NCBI GenBank assembly: GCA_964019055.1
Contig: OZ025207.1
Location: 25,391,617 to 25,455,616 of the forward strand
Direction of reading: 5' to 3'
DNA: 64,000 bases
Source: Anthopleura xanthogrammica
Lineage: Eukaryota; Cnidaria; Anthozoa; Actiniaria; Actiniidae
Shown here: one piece after another, positions 11,701 to 25,216 of the stretch
Layout: each line of letters opens with the position of its first letter
Numbering within the stretch: the first letter of the stretch is position 1
The notes under the pieces: generated by a model
Seen by the model: only the letters and a program-made list of their open reading frames with translations
What the model was told of the DNA's origin: nothing
The model's database searches: none
Position numbers and translations under genes: made by a program

Positions 11701-12793
11701 AATTTAAGCTTATTTCATCAATAAACGCAGCATTATTTTTTATATAATTTTGAGTTTAAACTGGATTTTGTTAAACAACGTTACAATCGTAAGTTGGTTG
11801 AAGCCAGAAGCGGCATTAATGATGTTTGTACAACCGACATGCGTTTTATAGTCTGGCAGAACGGCCCTTAAGTATCATTGCCATTAATAACGCTTATATT
11901 CGCTCATTTATTCAAAATTACATATATGCAGAGTTGAATTCATTGCTTTATTCCATTTAGTTTAGTATTATCACTCTCAAACTGGTAATTTTTGCAAGAT
12001 TATCACATTAGGCCTTTGTTGTTGTCTTTGTGTTACTGCGGGAATGTAACCGGAAGTCATTGTTGTAGTTCAGTATGATAGTTTCTTGAATATTATCATC
12101 TCAATGTTTACAAAACTTATACTTCTGCAGTCGAATTACGACCAACAATTGAAAAACAGTCATTTAGAGGCATAGAATATATTTTAGGAGCAGTTTAGGC
12201 CTATCATCTTGGTAACGCTCAAGTGCTAGATTGCGTTACGACAGGTCAAAGTAGTGCTTAGAACTCTTCCTCTAGAAGTCAGGCTTTTTGCGGGCCAAGT
12301 TAGATATTTTGTGGTGACTTAGTATGACAGTTGAGCTTTAAGGAAAAATTATTTTTTTTGTAATATTGTATAGCGCATTGGAGAATGAATGCATTGGATT
12401 TGCCCGTAATTCGATGTTTTCTCTAGCAACTCCAAAGTGCCCTTACCTTAGTAAGAAAATAAAAAGAAATAAAATGTCTGTATAGCTCAAATTAAGTCTG
12501 TTCATAGATTAATAATAGATAAATCAGTTGTGAGTTTTTCAATTTCGAACGGGGTTTCAATCGGTCGTGAGCGGTTATCAAAGATGCACCATTTTTCACG
12601 CATTTCGAAAGCCGCCAGACACGCTCGGACGTGAATTTCAACTTTTCTCGATTTTGCCAAAAATAAAAATCGGCCAAACCTTTAAATATTTTTTTCGAAA
12701 ATAGTTTACCCTAAGGGTCTTTTGGGCAAAGTATAAAGAAATCAAAATTTTTACAACTGTCGAACGATTCTCGATTTTTACAGACAGTCGCTC
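8757..12793. mobile_element. 4,037-bp non-autonomous DNA transposon with 1.1-kb inverted termini (TTAA target)
   Basis: The element starts GAGCGACTGTCTG and ends with its reverse complement. It is flanked on both sides by TTAA (8753-8756 and 12794-12797). The empty site with a single TTAA is preserved upstream of copy D (around 26184-26190). The terminal inverted repeats run 8757-9853 and 11698-12793 and differ at only a few bases by eye, so the insertion is young. TTAA duplication is the hallmark of the piggyBac superfamily, but no transposase is present and the termini are unusually long, so it would need a helper. The superfamily call is an inference from target site only. Confidence 0.75.
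9854..11697. other. Interior of the TTAA element
   Basis: About 1.8 kb between the inverted repeats. It contains several G- or C-rich runs: 10157-10178, 10242-10273, 10389-10406 and 11046-11060, the last followed by poly(A). It also holds a minus-strand open frame, 10462-10836 (124 codons), with an unusual density of cysteines, including CCC and spaced pairs. An overlapping frame, 10596-10943, is its shadow. No transposase motif is visible. The cysteine-rich frame could be a captured exon or chance. Confidence 0.4.
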
Positions 12794-12797
12794 TTAA

Positions 12798-15450
12798 ACA
12801 TGACTAAACATACTGAAAAAATCGGTCCGATTCACAGACATTCATGTTCGTCAATACTCTAAACACATCTCAAAAATGAATGCGATCCAAAGAATTATGT
12901 TTCTTTTGTGATACCACATTGTTACCGGATACAGAAATTATACAAATCAACATCACTCGGGCGGAGTTAATATCAAACTTTTCTGATGCGTTGGATGTCT
13001 TCTTCAAGCAACGAGGCATACTGTACTAACGCTACGGTTGCAAAGAGTAATTTGCAGTCATGAATGCGTCAAGATGTTTTTTCTTCGAAAACAATCCTTT
13101 TGCCCTACTTTTGCATAGCCCTTTCTCATCTAAAGAAGCAAAGCTTTGTTAGTTTGTAGAGACGTTTGGCAAAGGTCAAACAACCTCAATAACACATGTA
13201 CAAACACAATGAATCAAGTTTGAATCAATAGTCAAGTATGGACAAACAACCACCTACTCACTTTAGCCATGCATAGAAAGGGAGGAACTGACCTCGTTAT
13301 CAACCAAAAATGAAGAACATCAAATCTGATGTCCAAGGTCTTTTTTTTCAAAATTAAAAATCAAGTTTTCGAACAGCACTGCTGGAATAAGTTTAAACTG
13401 AAGCCGTTTCAAAGATATTTTTATATTGAAATAAGAAATCAATGATGTGAAATATTCCAATGTATGGATACGGTTCCTCATTCAACTTCTCATTTCGTTG
13501 CTTCTAGAATGTGAAGAACGACAGAGTTATGAAAGGAATGAACTGGGAGGGAAAGAAACTTTTCAAACACCATCAGCTCTAGAGTATTACAAATTTTCAA
13601 AACATTCACTTATTTATTTAAAAAAACCCATATTTTTTCCTGTGCCAATGGTTTCGTTGTTTTTGACCGTATATTTGTACATTCCAAAGGAAGAAAATGA
13701 TAAGCAGATGAAAAGCAGAAAAAAAGAAATACGAAAGGAAAAAAGACACAAAGATGAAATAAAAACATACGGAGAAAGAATAACACTTCGACTTCTTAAT
13801 ACGATCAAAGTGTTATTCATTATACCCTATATTTAACCTGCAAACTTTATGTTCAATCAGCTGTTAATAGTTAAAACAACCGCTAATGTTCCCGACTGTG
13901 ATTGACTGGAAGAGGTGATTAAATGGTTGAATTAACTCTATCAAAATGTTTCTTTTTCTTTTTAATAGTTCTTCTGTAGTCTCACCCGTAGGCGTTTTCA
14001 ATGTCGGTCGCCACGCAAAGTCCCCCTCTCCTTACTTGTGGGAAGGAGTATTGCGTGACGACAGACACTGAAAACGGCTGCGGACGAAATTAGTTCTACT
14101 GTAGCGCGAGGCAAGTTAAAGTGTTCTGCTCTCTTCTCATCATTCAGGAAGTATATTAAAGAAGCACGTTATACTTCCTAATAATTGATTCGATCCCTTA
14201 TCGTTACTATCATGAGGAGATGATATCATTATTATCATTAGGGGAGAATTAGGAACTGAAGTGATCATCATGTATACAAAAAATATTGATAGACACAGAA
14301 ACAAGAGGAAGAAAAAAAGATATGTCAAAAGTAAATTTACAAGAGAATTTTCTTTGATGTGTTTTCCATTTTGTAGAACCTAGAATTTTATTCAGTTAGT
14401 ACGTAACCCTCTCTGGTCACAGCCAACATGATATAAATGTTATCGATCTTTTTTCTACGGTCATGCCGACAACTATGAATTTTTGCTCACTTTTTTGACA
14501 CATTATAATACTAATTTGTCTAAAAAATGTATTTGCTTTAAATATATAGTTGGAACCGATCAATGTTCTTTCTAGACTAATTACGATTTCCGATGCCCGC
14601 CTTCTTAACGTTTTCGACGGCATTTGACGTCATCATGTTCGTCCGACTTCGTCGTGTTTGCTCTTCCATAGTTCCGTAACAAAATGATCTACATCCTTAA
14701 AACTTTACCAGTATGTGAAGTTTTGAACGATTTATTATGTAGAGAAATTACGCTTTTGAAATTGATGATGACAGCGGATGACCTCTAATAACTAATGTAA
14801 GTGGAATATTTTCTTAATTAGTCATTCAGCACACTGCTACACATCTCTATGTACACTTCAGTGAGCAACACAAAATACAAAAGTAAAATTTCGATATATA
14901 ACCCGGAGTCATTACTGGAAATGATAACTTCAGTGTAAGCTGACTAGGAATTATGATGTCAGAACCCGTGACAAAATTAAGTTTTTTGAAATACCTTTTT
15001 GTTCTACTTTTCAGTTGTTCTTTCTCAGTTTATTTAATATTTTTTTTTAATTCTCGTGAAATGTCTTTCTTTCCTATATGACCAGTCAGCTGGCAAAGAT
15101 CAGGACATTTAGGCAGTCCAAATCAGTATCTAGAAATGTGCCTCAAGAGAAAACACAGCGAGTTTGTGTCAGTCAAGGATTTTGAAATTCTTCAATCTAA
15201 TTGCAAAATTAGGCCCATCAGCCGAACCTAATGACATCAAAAAAGACCGCCTTGTTATCCATTTTTTACCGAAAAGTCACGAGCTCAAATATTTTTTCTA
15301 AAAAAGAAACGAATTTATAAAAAATTCATCAGGAATTTCATTCATGACACTCTTAGAAAGTGGACAGGTTTATTTACGAAACGTTTAGCACTTGTCAACT
15401 GACCACAATAATAAATAAAATCAAACTCCCTAGATTTCTTTAAAGCAATA
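12798..15450. other. Remainder of the spacer between copies B and C
   Basis: This continues the unit sequence interrupted by the transposon and corresponds to 2150-4782 of the A-B spacer. The plus-strand frame at 13447-13836 differs in length from its counterparts (2779-3090, 20209-20520) because of A-run length changes, which argues against coding. It contains one copy of the hairpin insertion. No gene is supported. Confidence 0.6.
13980..14090. repeat. 111-bp hairpin insertion, B-C spacer
   Basis: Same hairpin as at 3312-3422, with the same 14-bp flanking direct repeats. It lies at the same place in the unit, so it was present before the units duplicated. Confidence 0.6.
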
Positions 15451-15456
15451 TTTATT
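15451..15456 (-). terminator. Poly(A) signal of gene copy C
   Basis: AATAAA on the minus strand at the same relative position as in copy B. The preceding 3' flank keeps about 70 bp that are deleted in B and D and retained in E. Confidence 0.5.
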
Positions 15457-16060
15457 AAAAATGAATACTATAATTATAACCCTGAAACAATTCTACACTT
15501 CAAACTGAAACTAGATTGTTAAATACTCCAATATTCACAACATGTGCCATAGATATTTTACTACTACATATTATTATAAAACTCGTGCTTTCCTTATGCG
15601 GCAAATACGCCCTTTTGCGCGAGTGTATTACACGGGTCAGCTAGAGCGAGTGTCATAGGCCTATTTATAATATATATAAATACCGTCATTCAATTTCAAA
15701 ATATTTTTCCTAAAAAAATGTATCATCTATCAATGAATTACTTAATATACTCTACAGAAAGTTGGGTGAATACAACTGGATATTTTCACTCAGACATCCG
15801 TTTGTAGTTACGAACCGGTCATTATTTATCGCCTTAGGGAAAGGGGGGGGGGGGGGGGGGATGTTGCTACTTAGTCACCCCCATTTGATACCTGGCAATT
15901 TTTAGCTCAAAAATTCTTCATGCAGTTGTCTAGAAATATTTCCCCTAAACACCAGGCGGTAAAAAATGAAAGGTCTCCTGGTTCACTATCGCTCCTCGTC
16001 ACTAATACAGCACTACTCCGAGTCAAAATATCCAGCAGCTACATAGCGTATTATATAATC

Positions 16061-18406
16061 TTAGCCACAGTTTGGTTTGGCAATTAGTTGACAATAATTA
16101 GGGCTCATCGTCGGCTTCAACATGAGGTTACAAACAGAATTAGGAACACTCTTAGATTCAAGCCTGAAGGATGTGGTATAAGATATTTGGTCAACCAACT
16201 TTAATTTTTTCGAGGAGTAGTCAACTGAGATGTATTTGAACGGAGAAGACATCGTTTGTAGGGATATTGTATGGATGTCCGGGAACGTGGAACGTCCAGT
16301 CTTGAAATACACCTTGCTCTGACTCAGACTCGACGCATAAGTAGCATTCTGAAGAAAACAAACACGAACCCAAACTCAGTAAACACGTTTGTTTAAAACA
16401 GAAACGTTTGCAAGCAAATCCTCTAGCTTTATTAATGAAATCGTTAGGCCGGGACCTTGGACAAATGGGAATAAAAAACTGTCACACTACTCGCTGCCCG
16501 TGTCACGTTCGTCAATTTCCAACCTAAGTAACTGTTTCAATTGGTAACGGGTTTTCTCTACTTGCTACGCAGGTTAATTTATTTCAGGCTGTATAGATTT
16601 CGTGACCACTCATCAATTCTTTCAAGGCTATCACTAAATGTCACAAAGATATGCAGATATGGTCACGTTAAACCTAGAAATTAAAGTTCGATATATACTG
16701 AACGTGCAGGCCGTACGGAGGGAGAGGCGCTTGTTGGAATTAGACCGCCACTCAAAACAATACTCCTCTATGTGACAGACAGACAGCTATTCGTGCAGAC
16801 AAGCGTACTTACCACAAATTCCAGTTTGTCCGTAAGAACATAATTCAAATCACTGCTCATTATCTTCAGTTTAGTAGTAGTGCCGGCGGATCCCTTGACA
16901 GTTCGAAAGTCTATGACAAACAAAATATTTTTCATTTAATCAGGCAACGCCAAAAAAGAATTGAGTTTTTTTGATGTGTAGTACTCTCCTATGCTACAAG
17001 AGTTTTCTCCGGCTTCCTCCCTCCGTAAAAATCAACATTTGAATTGAGCGTTGTGGGCATAGAATAAATAAGGTAGTGGTTGTGTGTGTGAGTAGCAGTG
17101 GGCCAATTAGTGCGGAAACCTGACTAAGCCAAAAACTTAGAAGTACAAACCTGTCCACTGGTCCGGATCACAACAAGTTCCAAGTCCCAGAATACGTTTG
17201 CTGTTTTGGACTTTCATCTTCAGTATGAAACAGGGATGGGTGTAGACTGGGTCGTGAAGCTTGATCTTCATCGAAATCTTGTACGGTCCATCAGGAACGG
17301 GCTTGTTGTATGCGGTAGCAACGAAGAAAGCAAGCAAAGCCTAAACATAAGCATACATTTTAAAAAGTAAGAGATTAAAATCAGTTCTGCAGGAATAATA
17401 GGATAAAAAAGTAAATTACAAGGAGAAACCTCGCTGAGAGAAAATTGATCAAAAATGACTTCTACTTGACTTAATGCCGATCAAAAGCACGACCCACTAT
17501 ATATAGCCCATTATTATGAGGTAACAGTTGATTAATGAATTGAGAAAATATCAGAGTGTTACTGAAACCACGTACCATCTTTTTGGACATTGTAAACTAA
17601 CTATTAACTAACTTGTAATCAACTTGGCCAAACGAGCACGGGATTTATTGATTCCATTTCCGTTGATTAATATTTCGAAACTATAACAACATCCTTCCTA
17701 TATCGCTACACTGTAGGAAATACGGTCTTCATCTGATACTCTAACTGGACTCTTATTGCGGGCGGCACCCATTCATGCAGTTCAAAAATAGACGTCTTTT
17801 TGTCCGTAGGCGTAAAATATCAAATTTGAAAAGGATATGACAGAATAGAAGGCAAAAAAATGACTATAGAATAGCTGACGTGAATATGAATATGTTTTCT
17901 TTTAAAAAAACGCACGGACCGTTAACTCTGAGATTGGATTGGGATTTAGCGTGAGAAATTGAATCATTTGCGAAAGAGTTCCCAGCTGTCTTTGTAAGTA
18001 TAATATGCAGATGGGAATAGCAAAAAGAAACAGAACAAACTATAGATACCGTTAGTACTTCTTACGCGTATTATAAGATGACTGATAAAAAAGGTCACAA
18101 AAAAGCTACTCAAAAGAAACATTTGAAAACTGATCGATCTCTGAAACGAGTCAGTCTAAGTTGAGCTACTCTTGTTGGTTTAATATACAGGATAAAATAG
18201 TAGGAAAAAACAAACAGAGAAAAGCTTACAACACTTGCGATAAGATAGTTCTTGAGAAAATCAACAACAATGAAAAAAATGACAAAAAAGGCGATCAACA
18301 TTCTACAGCATGAATTAAAATAGCTTTGAAAATCTTAAAGTTATTACTAAAAGTACTAATAACTGCAAAAGCAATCCATTCTACTTACAATGATAGTCTT
18401 TTCCAT
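16061..18406 (-). CDS. Gene copy C: secreted lysine-rich six-cysteine protein, unknown family
   Basis: Coding exons on the minus strand are 18389-18406, 17151-17340, 16813-16910 and 16061-16348. They predict 197 residues with the same phases as copy B. Introns are 1,048, 240 and 464 bp, all GT-AG. Exon 4 begins with the sequon NAT and reads PDIHT where B and D read PDIYT. The signal peptide and six cysteines are intact. Its intron 1 and promoter agree with copy A, marking A and C as one duplicated pair. A segment upstream (18824-19172) matches inverted unit E instead. Probably functional; function unknown. Confidence 0.72.
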
Positions 18407-18516
18407 GTTTCTTATTCAGGTAACTGTATGTCCGTCTTCTTCAGATAGTTTGGTTTTTTGATCTTCTTGGGTCTTGATTCTTCTGATCAATGAGAACCTA
18501 GAGCATGTTGCCTGCC

Positions 18517-18523
18517 TATATAT
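18517..18523 (-). promoter_or_regulatory. TATA box of gene copy C
   Basis: TATATAT about 110 nt upstream of the copy C start codon, in the conserved leader context. Confidence 0.6.
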
Positions 18524-18823
18524 GCACCCGTTTCTAGTCAGAGTAGAATACTACTCTACCGCCCACTAACTCTGATTCCGTAACAGTTTGTTATCCAAAC
18601 CGGCATTTCCTAGGGATGGTCGACATTGGTGGGATGTTCCGATTTGACTATGCGAAAGAAACTGTTCCAGTTTTTGGAATGTTTGTCGAGTGTCATCATC
18701 TTTCATGTTCCAGTAATCATGCAGAACACAGTTTTCGACATTTTCTACATTTTTTCTTATTACTCATTCTAAATTGGGTTTACTTAGCCACCAAACTTGT
18801 TAAAATATATACAAAATCTAGCG

Positions 18824-19172
18824 AGCTATGTGTCTGGAGAAAATTCAATATTGAAACTCCATATCAACAGGAAATACGGAAAACGGAAAGCAATCTCCCC
18901 TCATCGAAAATCATTATGCCTCGGTTCAAACAGACAGAAATCTAAGACTAAGTTCAGTTCAAATAAATGTTAAGACGTGAACTATTTCCCCCCTCTATTT
19001 GTCTGACGAAAGTATTCTAACGTTCCTTTACACCCTGATTGATAATGACGTACCTTTTTATTCAGTTCAGTTTTGATACTGTGTTCTACTTTGAAGCGCG
19101 TGGTGACATTTAAGTCTTCATTTACGTTTGTGTCACGTTTGACCACTCAAGTTTACAGTTTCAGTCAGTAGA
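18824..19172. other. E-like tract within the C upstream region
   Basis: About 350 bp match the reverse complement of 29771-30122 (unit E) with about one visible mismatch, while A, B and D have a different and shorter sequence here. Both flanks return abruptly to the A-like sequence. This looks like a gene-conversion tract between inverted units. Confidence 0.6.
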
Positions 19173-20741
19173 TGTCGCACGTCTCTTCTCTTTATCTGTC
19201 CATTATCATTTACAGTCTTATCCTAAAAGTAAGTAAAAAACACCGCACAACCTGCAAACTTTATCTGTCCTAATGAGTCTATTACAGACCAGTTTGATTA
19301 CTATTCAGCTCCAATGCTATTTTAGCAACTCTACTCCAATAAGAGTAATTTTGCAATATATTAACATTAGTTCGACTACACCTGCCAGATCGTGATAATC
19401 TCATAAGACAAGCTGTTTTTAGTGTCTTTCATTATTCTTGATTGAGTAGAGGAGTAGGTGATCGGAAGTCAAGCAGTTCGGCGGAAACAACCGCACACGC
19501 TTGAAAAGACGTGTAGTTCTGCGATTTCCTCTGCGCTATACTAGTTTCGTAGAGAAGATTTACTTGACTAAACATACTGAACAATCTGTGCGATTCACAG
19601 ACATTCATGTTGTCAATACTCTAAACACATCTCAAAAATGAATGCGATCCAAAGAATTCTTTTTCTTTTGTGATGCCACATTGTTACAGGATACAGAAAT
19701 TATACAAATCAACATCACTCGGGCGGAGTTAATATCAAATTTTTCTGATGCGCTGGATTTCCTCTTCAAGCAACGAGGCATACTGTACTAACGCTACGGT
19801 TGCAAAGAGTAATTTGCAGTCATGAATGCGTCAAGATGTTTTTTCTTCGAAAACAATCCTTTTGCCCTACTTTTGCATAGCCCTTTCTCATCTAAAGAAG
19901 CAAAGCTTTGTTAGTTTGTAGAGACGTTTGGCAAAGGTCAAACAACCTCAATAACACATGTACAAACACAATGAATCAAGTTTGAATCAATAGTCAAGTA
20001 TGGACAAACAACCACCTACTCACTTTAGCCATGCATAGAAAGGGAGGAACTGACCTCGTTATCAACCAAAAATGAAGAACATCAAATCTGATGTCCAAGG
20101 TCTTTTTTTTCAAAATTAAAAATCAAGTTTTCGAACAGCACTGCTGGAATAAGTTTAAACTGAAGCCGTTTCAAATATATTTTTATATTGAAATAAGAAA
20201 TCAATGATGTGAAATATTCTAATGTATGGATACGGTTCCTCATTCAACTTCTCATTTCGTTGCTTCTAGAATGTGAAGAACGACAGAGTTATGAAAGGAA
20301 TGAACTGGGAGGGAAAGAAACTTTTCAAACACCATCAGCTCTAGAGTATTACAAATTTTCAAAACATTCACTTATTTATTTTAAAAAACCCATATTTTTT
20401 CCTGTGCCAATGGTTTCGTTGTTTTTGACCGTATATTTGTACATTCCAAAGGAAGAAAATGATAAGCAGATGAAAAGCAGAAAAAAAAGAAATACGAAAG
20501 GAAAAAAGACACAAAGATGAAATAAAAACATACGGAGAAAGAATAACACTTCGACTTCTTAATACGATCAAAGTGTTATTCATTATACCCTATATTTAAC
20601 CTGCAAACTTTATGTTCAATCAGCTGTTAATAGTTAAAACAACCGCTAATGCTCTCGACTGTGATTGACCGGAAGAGGTGATTAAATGGTTGAATAAACT
20701 CTATCAAAATGTTTTCATTTCTTATTATAGTTCTTCTGTAG

Positions 20742-20852
20742 TCTCACCCGCAGGCGTTTTCAATGTCGGTCGCCACGCAAAGTCCCCCTCTCCTTACTTG
20801 TGGGAAGGAGTATTGCGTGACGACAGACACTGAAAACGGCTGCGGACGAAAT
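20742..20852. repeat. 111-bp hairpin insertion, C-D spacer
   Basis: Third copy of the hairpin, with the same flanking 14-bp direct repeats as in the A-B spacer. Confidence 0.6.
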
Positions 20853-22212
20853 TAGTTCTACTGTAGCGCGAGGCAAGTTAAAGTGTTCTGCTCTCTTCTC
20901 ATCATTCAGGAAGTATATTAAAGAAGCACGTTATACTTCCTAATAATTGATTCGATCCCTTATCGTTACTATCATGAGGAGATGATATCATTATTATCAT
21001 TAGGGGAGAATTAGGAACTGAAGTGATCATCATGTATACAAAAAATATTGATAGACACAGAAACAAGAGGAAGAAAAAAAGATATGTCAAAAGTAAATTT
21101 ACAAGAGAATTTTCTTTGATGTGTTTTCCATTTTGTAGAACCTAGAATTTTATTCAGTTAGTACGTAACCCTCTCTGGTCACAGCCAACATGATATAAAT
21201 GTTATCGATCTGTTTTCTACGGTCATGCCGACAACTATGAATTTTTGCTCACTTTTTTGACACATTATAATACTAATTTGTCTAAAAAATGTATTTGCTT
21301 TAAATATATAGTTGGAACCGATCAATGTTCTTTCTAGACTAATTACGATTTCCGATGCCCGCCTTCTTAACGTTTTCGACGGCATTTGACGTCATCATGT
21401 TCGTCCGACTTCGTCGTGTTTGCTCTTCCATAGTTCCGTAACAAAATGATCTACATCCTTAAAACTTTACCAGTATGTGAAGTTTTGAACGATTTATTAT
21501 GTAGAGAAATTACGCTTTTGAAATTGATGATGACAGCGGATGACCTCTAATAACTAATGTAAGTGGAATATTTTCTTAATTAGTCATTCAGCACACTGCT
21601 ACACATCTCTATGTACACTTCAGTGAGCAACACAAAATACAAAAGTAAAATTTCGATATATAACCCGGAGTCATTACTGGAAGTGATAACTTCAGTGTAA
21701 GCTGACTAGGAATTATGATGTCAGAACCTGTGAAAAAATTAATTTTTTTGAAATACCTTTTTGCTCTACTTTTCAGTTGTTGTTTCTCAGTTTATTTAAT
21801 ATTTTTTTTTAATTCTCGTGAAATGTCTTTCTTTCCTATATGACCAGTCAGCTGGCAAAGATCAGGACATTTAGGTAGTCCAAATCAGTATCTAGAAATG
21901 TGCCTCAAGAGAAAACACAGCGAGTTTGTGTCAGTCAAGGATTTTGAAATTCTTCAATCTAATTGCAAAATTAGGCACATCAACCGAACCTAATGACATC
22001 AAAAAAGACCGCCTTGTTATCCATTTTTTACCGAAAAGTCACGAGCTCAAATATTTTTTCTAAAAAAGAAACGAATTTATAAAAAATTCATCAGGAATTT
22101 CAATCATGACAATCTTAGAAAGTGGACAGGTTTATTTACGAAACGTTTAGCACTTGTCAACTGACCACAATAATAAATAAAATCAAACTTCCTAGATTTC
22201 TTTAAAGCAATA

Positions 22213-22218
22213 TTTATT
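22213..22218 (-). terminator. Poly(A) signal of gene copy D
   Basis: AATAAA on the minus strand, about 540 nt past the copy D stop codon, in the conserved 3' flank. Confidence 0.5.
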
Positions 22219-22757
22219 AAAAATAAATACTATAATAAATAAATGTTCCATAGATATTTTACTACTACATATTATTATAAGACTCGTGCTTTCCTTATGC
22301 GGCAAATACGCCCTTTTGCGCGAGTGTATTACACGGGTCAGCTAGAGCGAGTGTCATAGGCCTATTTATAATATATATAAATACCGTCATTCAATTTAAA
22401 AATATTTTTCCTAAAAAAATGTATCATCTATCAATGAATTACTTAATATACTCTACAGAAAGTTGGGTGAATACGACTGGATATTTTCACTCAGACATCC
22501 GTTTGTAGTTACGAACCGGTCATTATTTATCGCCTTAGGGAAGGGGGGGGGGGGGGGGTGTTGCTACTTAGTCACCCCCATTTGATACCTAGCAATTTTT
22601 AGCTCAAAAATCCTTCATGCAGTTGTCTAGAAATATTTCCCCTAAACACCAGGCGGTAAAAAATGAAAGGTCCCCTGGTTCACTATCGCTCCTCGTCACT
22701 AATACAGCACTACTCCGAGTCAAAATATCTAGCAGCTACATAGCGTATTATATAATC

Positions 22758-25099
22758 TTAGCCACAGTTTGGTTTGGCAATTAGTTGACAATAATTAGGG
22801 CTCATCGTCGGCTTCAACATGAGGTTACAAACAGAATTAGGAACACTCTTAGATTCAAGCCTGAAGGATGTGGTATAAGATATTTGGTCAACCAACTTTA
22901 ATTTTTTCGAGGAGTAGTCAACTGAGATGTATTTGAACGGAGAAGACATCGTTTGTAGGGATATTGTATAGATGTCCGGGAACGTGGAACGTCCAGTCTT
23001 GAAATACACCTTGCTCTGACTCAGGCTCGACGCATAAGTAGTATTCTGAAGAAAAAAAACACGAACCCAAACTCAGTAAACACGTTTGTTTAAAACAGAA
23101 ACGTTTGCAAGCAAATCCTCTAGCTTTATTAATGGAATCGTTAGGCCGGGACCTTGGACAAATGGGAATAAAAACTGTCACACTACTCGCTGCCCGTGTC
23201 ACGTTCTTCAATTTCCAACCTAAGTAACTGTTTCAATTGGTAACGGGTTTTCTCTACTTGCTACGCAGGTTAATTTATTTCAGGCTGTATAGATTTCGTG
23301 ACCACTCATCAATTCTTTCAAGGCTATCACTGAATGTCACAAAGATATGTAGATATGGTCACGTTAAACCTAGAAATTAAAGTTCGATATATACTGAACG
23401 TGCAGGCCGTACGGAGGGAGAGGCGCTTGTTGGAATTAGACCGCCACTCAAAACAATACTCCTCTATGTGACAGACAGACAGCTATTCGTGCAGACAAGC
23501 GTACTTACCACAAATTCCAGTTTGTCCGTAAGAACATAATTCAAATCACTGCTCATTATCTTCAGTTTAGTAGTAGTGCCGGCGGATCCCTTGACAGTTC
23601 GAAAGTCTATGACAAACAAAATATTTTTCATTTAATCAGGCAACGCCAAAAACGAATTGAGTTTTTTTGATGTGTAGTACTCTCCTATGCTACAAGAGTT
23701 TTCTCCGGCTTCCTCCCTCCGTAAAAATCAACATTTGAATTGAGCGTTGTGGGCATAGAATAAATAAGGTAGTGGTTGTGTGTGTGAGTAGCAGTGGGCC
23801 AATTAGTGCGGAAACTCTAAGCCAAAAACTTAGAAGTACAAACCTGTCCACTGGTCCGGATCACAACAAGTTCCAAGTCCCAGAATACGTTTGCTGTTTT
23901 GGACTTTCATCTTCAGTATGAAACAGGGATGGGTGTAGACTGGGTCGTGAAGCTTGATCTTCATCGAAATCTTGTACGGTCCATCAGGAACGGGCTTGTT
24001 GTATGCGGTAGCAACGAAGAAAGCAAGCAAAGCCTAAACATAAGCATACATTTTAAAAAGTAAGAGATTAAAATCAGTTCTGCAGGAATAATAGGATAAA
24101 AAAGTAAATTACAAGGAGAAATCTTGCCGAGAGAAAATTGATCAAAAATGACTTCTACTTGACTTAATGCCGATCAAAAGCACGACCCACTATATATAGC
24201 CCATTATTATGAGGTAACAGTTGGTTAATGAATTGAGAAAATATCAGAGTGTTACTGAAACCCCCTACCATCTCTTTGGACGTTGTAAACTAACTATTAA
24301 CTAACTTGTAATCAACTTGCTCAAACGAGCACAGGATTTATTGATTTCATTTCCGTTGATTAATATTTCGAAACTATAACAACATCCTTCCTATATCGCT
24401 ACACTGTAGGAAATACGGTCTTCATCTGATACTCTAACTGGACTCTTATTGCGGGCGGCACCCATTCATGCAGTTCAAAAATAGACGTCTTTTTGTCCGT
24501 GGGCGTAAAATATCAAATTTGAAAAGGATATGACAGAATAGAAGGCAAAAAAATGACTATAGAATAGCTGACGTGAATATGAATATGTTTTCTTTTAAAA
24601 AAACGCACGGACCGTTAACTCTGAGATTGGATTGGGATTTAGCGTGAGAAATTGAATCATTTGCGAAAGAGTTCCCAGCTGTCTTTGTAAGTATAATATG
24701 CAGATGGGAATAGCAAAAAGAAACAGAACAAACTATAGATACCGTTAGTACTTCTTACGCGTATTATAAGATGACTGATAAAAAAGGTCACAAAAAAGCT
24801 ACTCAAAAGAAACATTTGAAAACTGATCGATCTCTGAAACGAATTAGTCTAAGTTGAGCTACTCTTGTTGGTTTAATATACAGGATAAAATAGTAGGAAA
24901 AAACAAACAGAGATAAGCTTACAACACTTGCGATAAGATAGTTCTTGAGAAAATCAACAACAATTAAAAAAATGACAAAAAAGGCGATCAACATTCTACA
25001 GCATAAAATAAAATAGCTTTGAAAATCTTAAAGTTATTACTAAAAGTACTAATAACTGCAAAAGCAATCCATTCTACTTACGATAATAGTCTTTTCCAT
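22758..25099 (-). CDS. Gene copy D: secreted lysine-rich six-cysteine protein, unknown family
   Basis: Coding exons on the minus strand are 25082-25099, 23844-24033, 23509-23606 and 22758-23045. They give 197 residues. Intron lengths match copy B exactly (1,048, 237 and 463 bp). Signal peptide, six cysteines and the exon 4 sequon (NTT) are intact. B and D share the synonymous change in exon 1 and the intron 1 variants that set them apart from A and C. Copy D faces copy E head to head, with start codons about 5.4 kb apart, across an inverted duplication. Probably functional; function unknown. Confidence 0.72.
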
Positions 25100-25209
25100 G
25101 TTTCTTATTCAGGTAACTGTAGCTTCGTCTTCTTCAGATAGTTTTGTTTTTTGATCTTCTTGGGTCTTGATTCTTCTGATCAATGAGAACCTAGAGCATG
25201 TTGCCTGCC

Positions 25210-25216
25210 TATATAT
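25210..25216 (-). promoter_or_regulatory. TATA box of gene copy D
   Basis: TATATAT about 110 nt upstream of the copy D start codon, as in the other copies of this subfamily. Confidence 0.6.

Larger units (their letters stand above)
18524..22212. other. Spacer between copies C and D
   Basis: Nearly identical to the A-B spacer (1178-4782) except for 18824-19172, where the sequence follows unit E. It holds a hairpin insertion at 20742-20852. The open frames here (18616-18945, 20209-20520, 20902-21090, 21179-21385) are the same spacer frames seen in other units and are not supported as genes. Confidence 0.6.
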
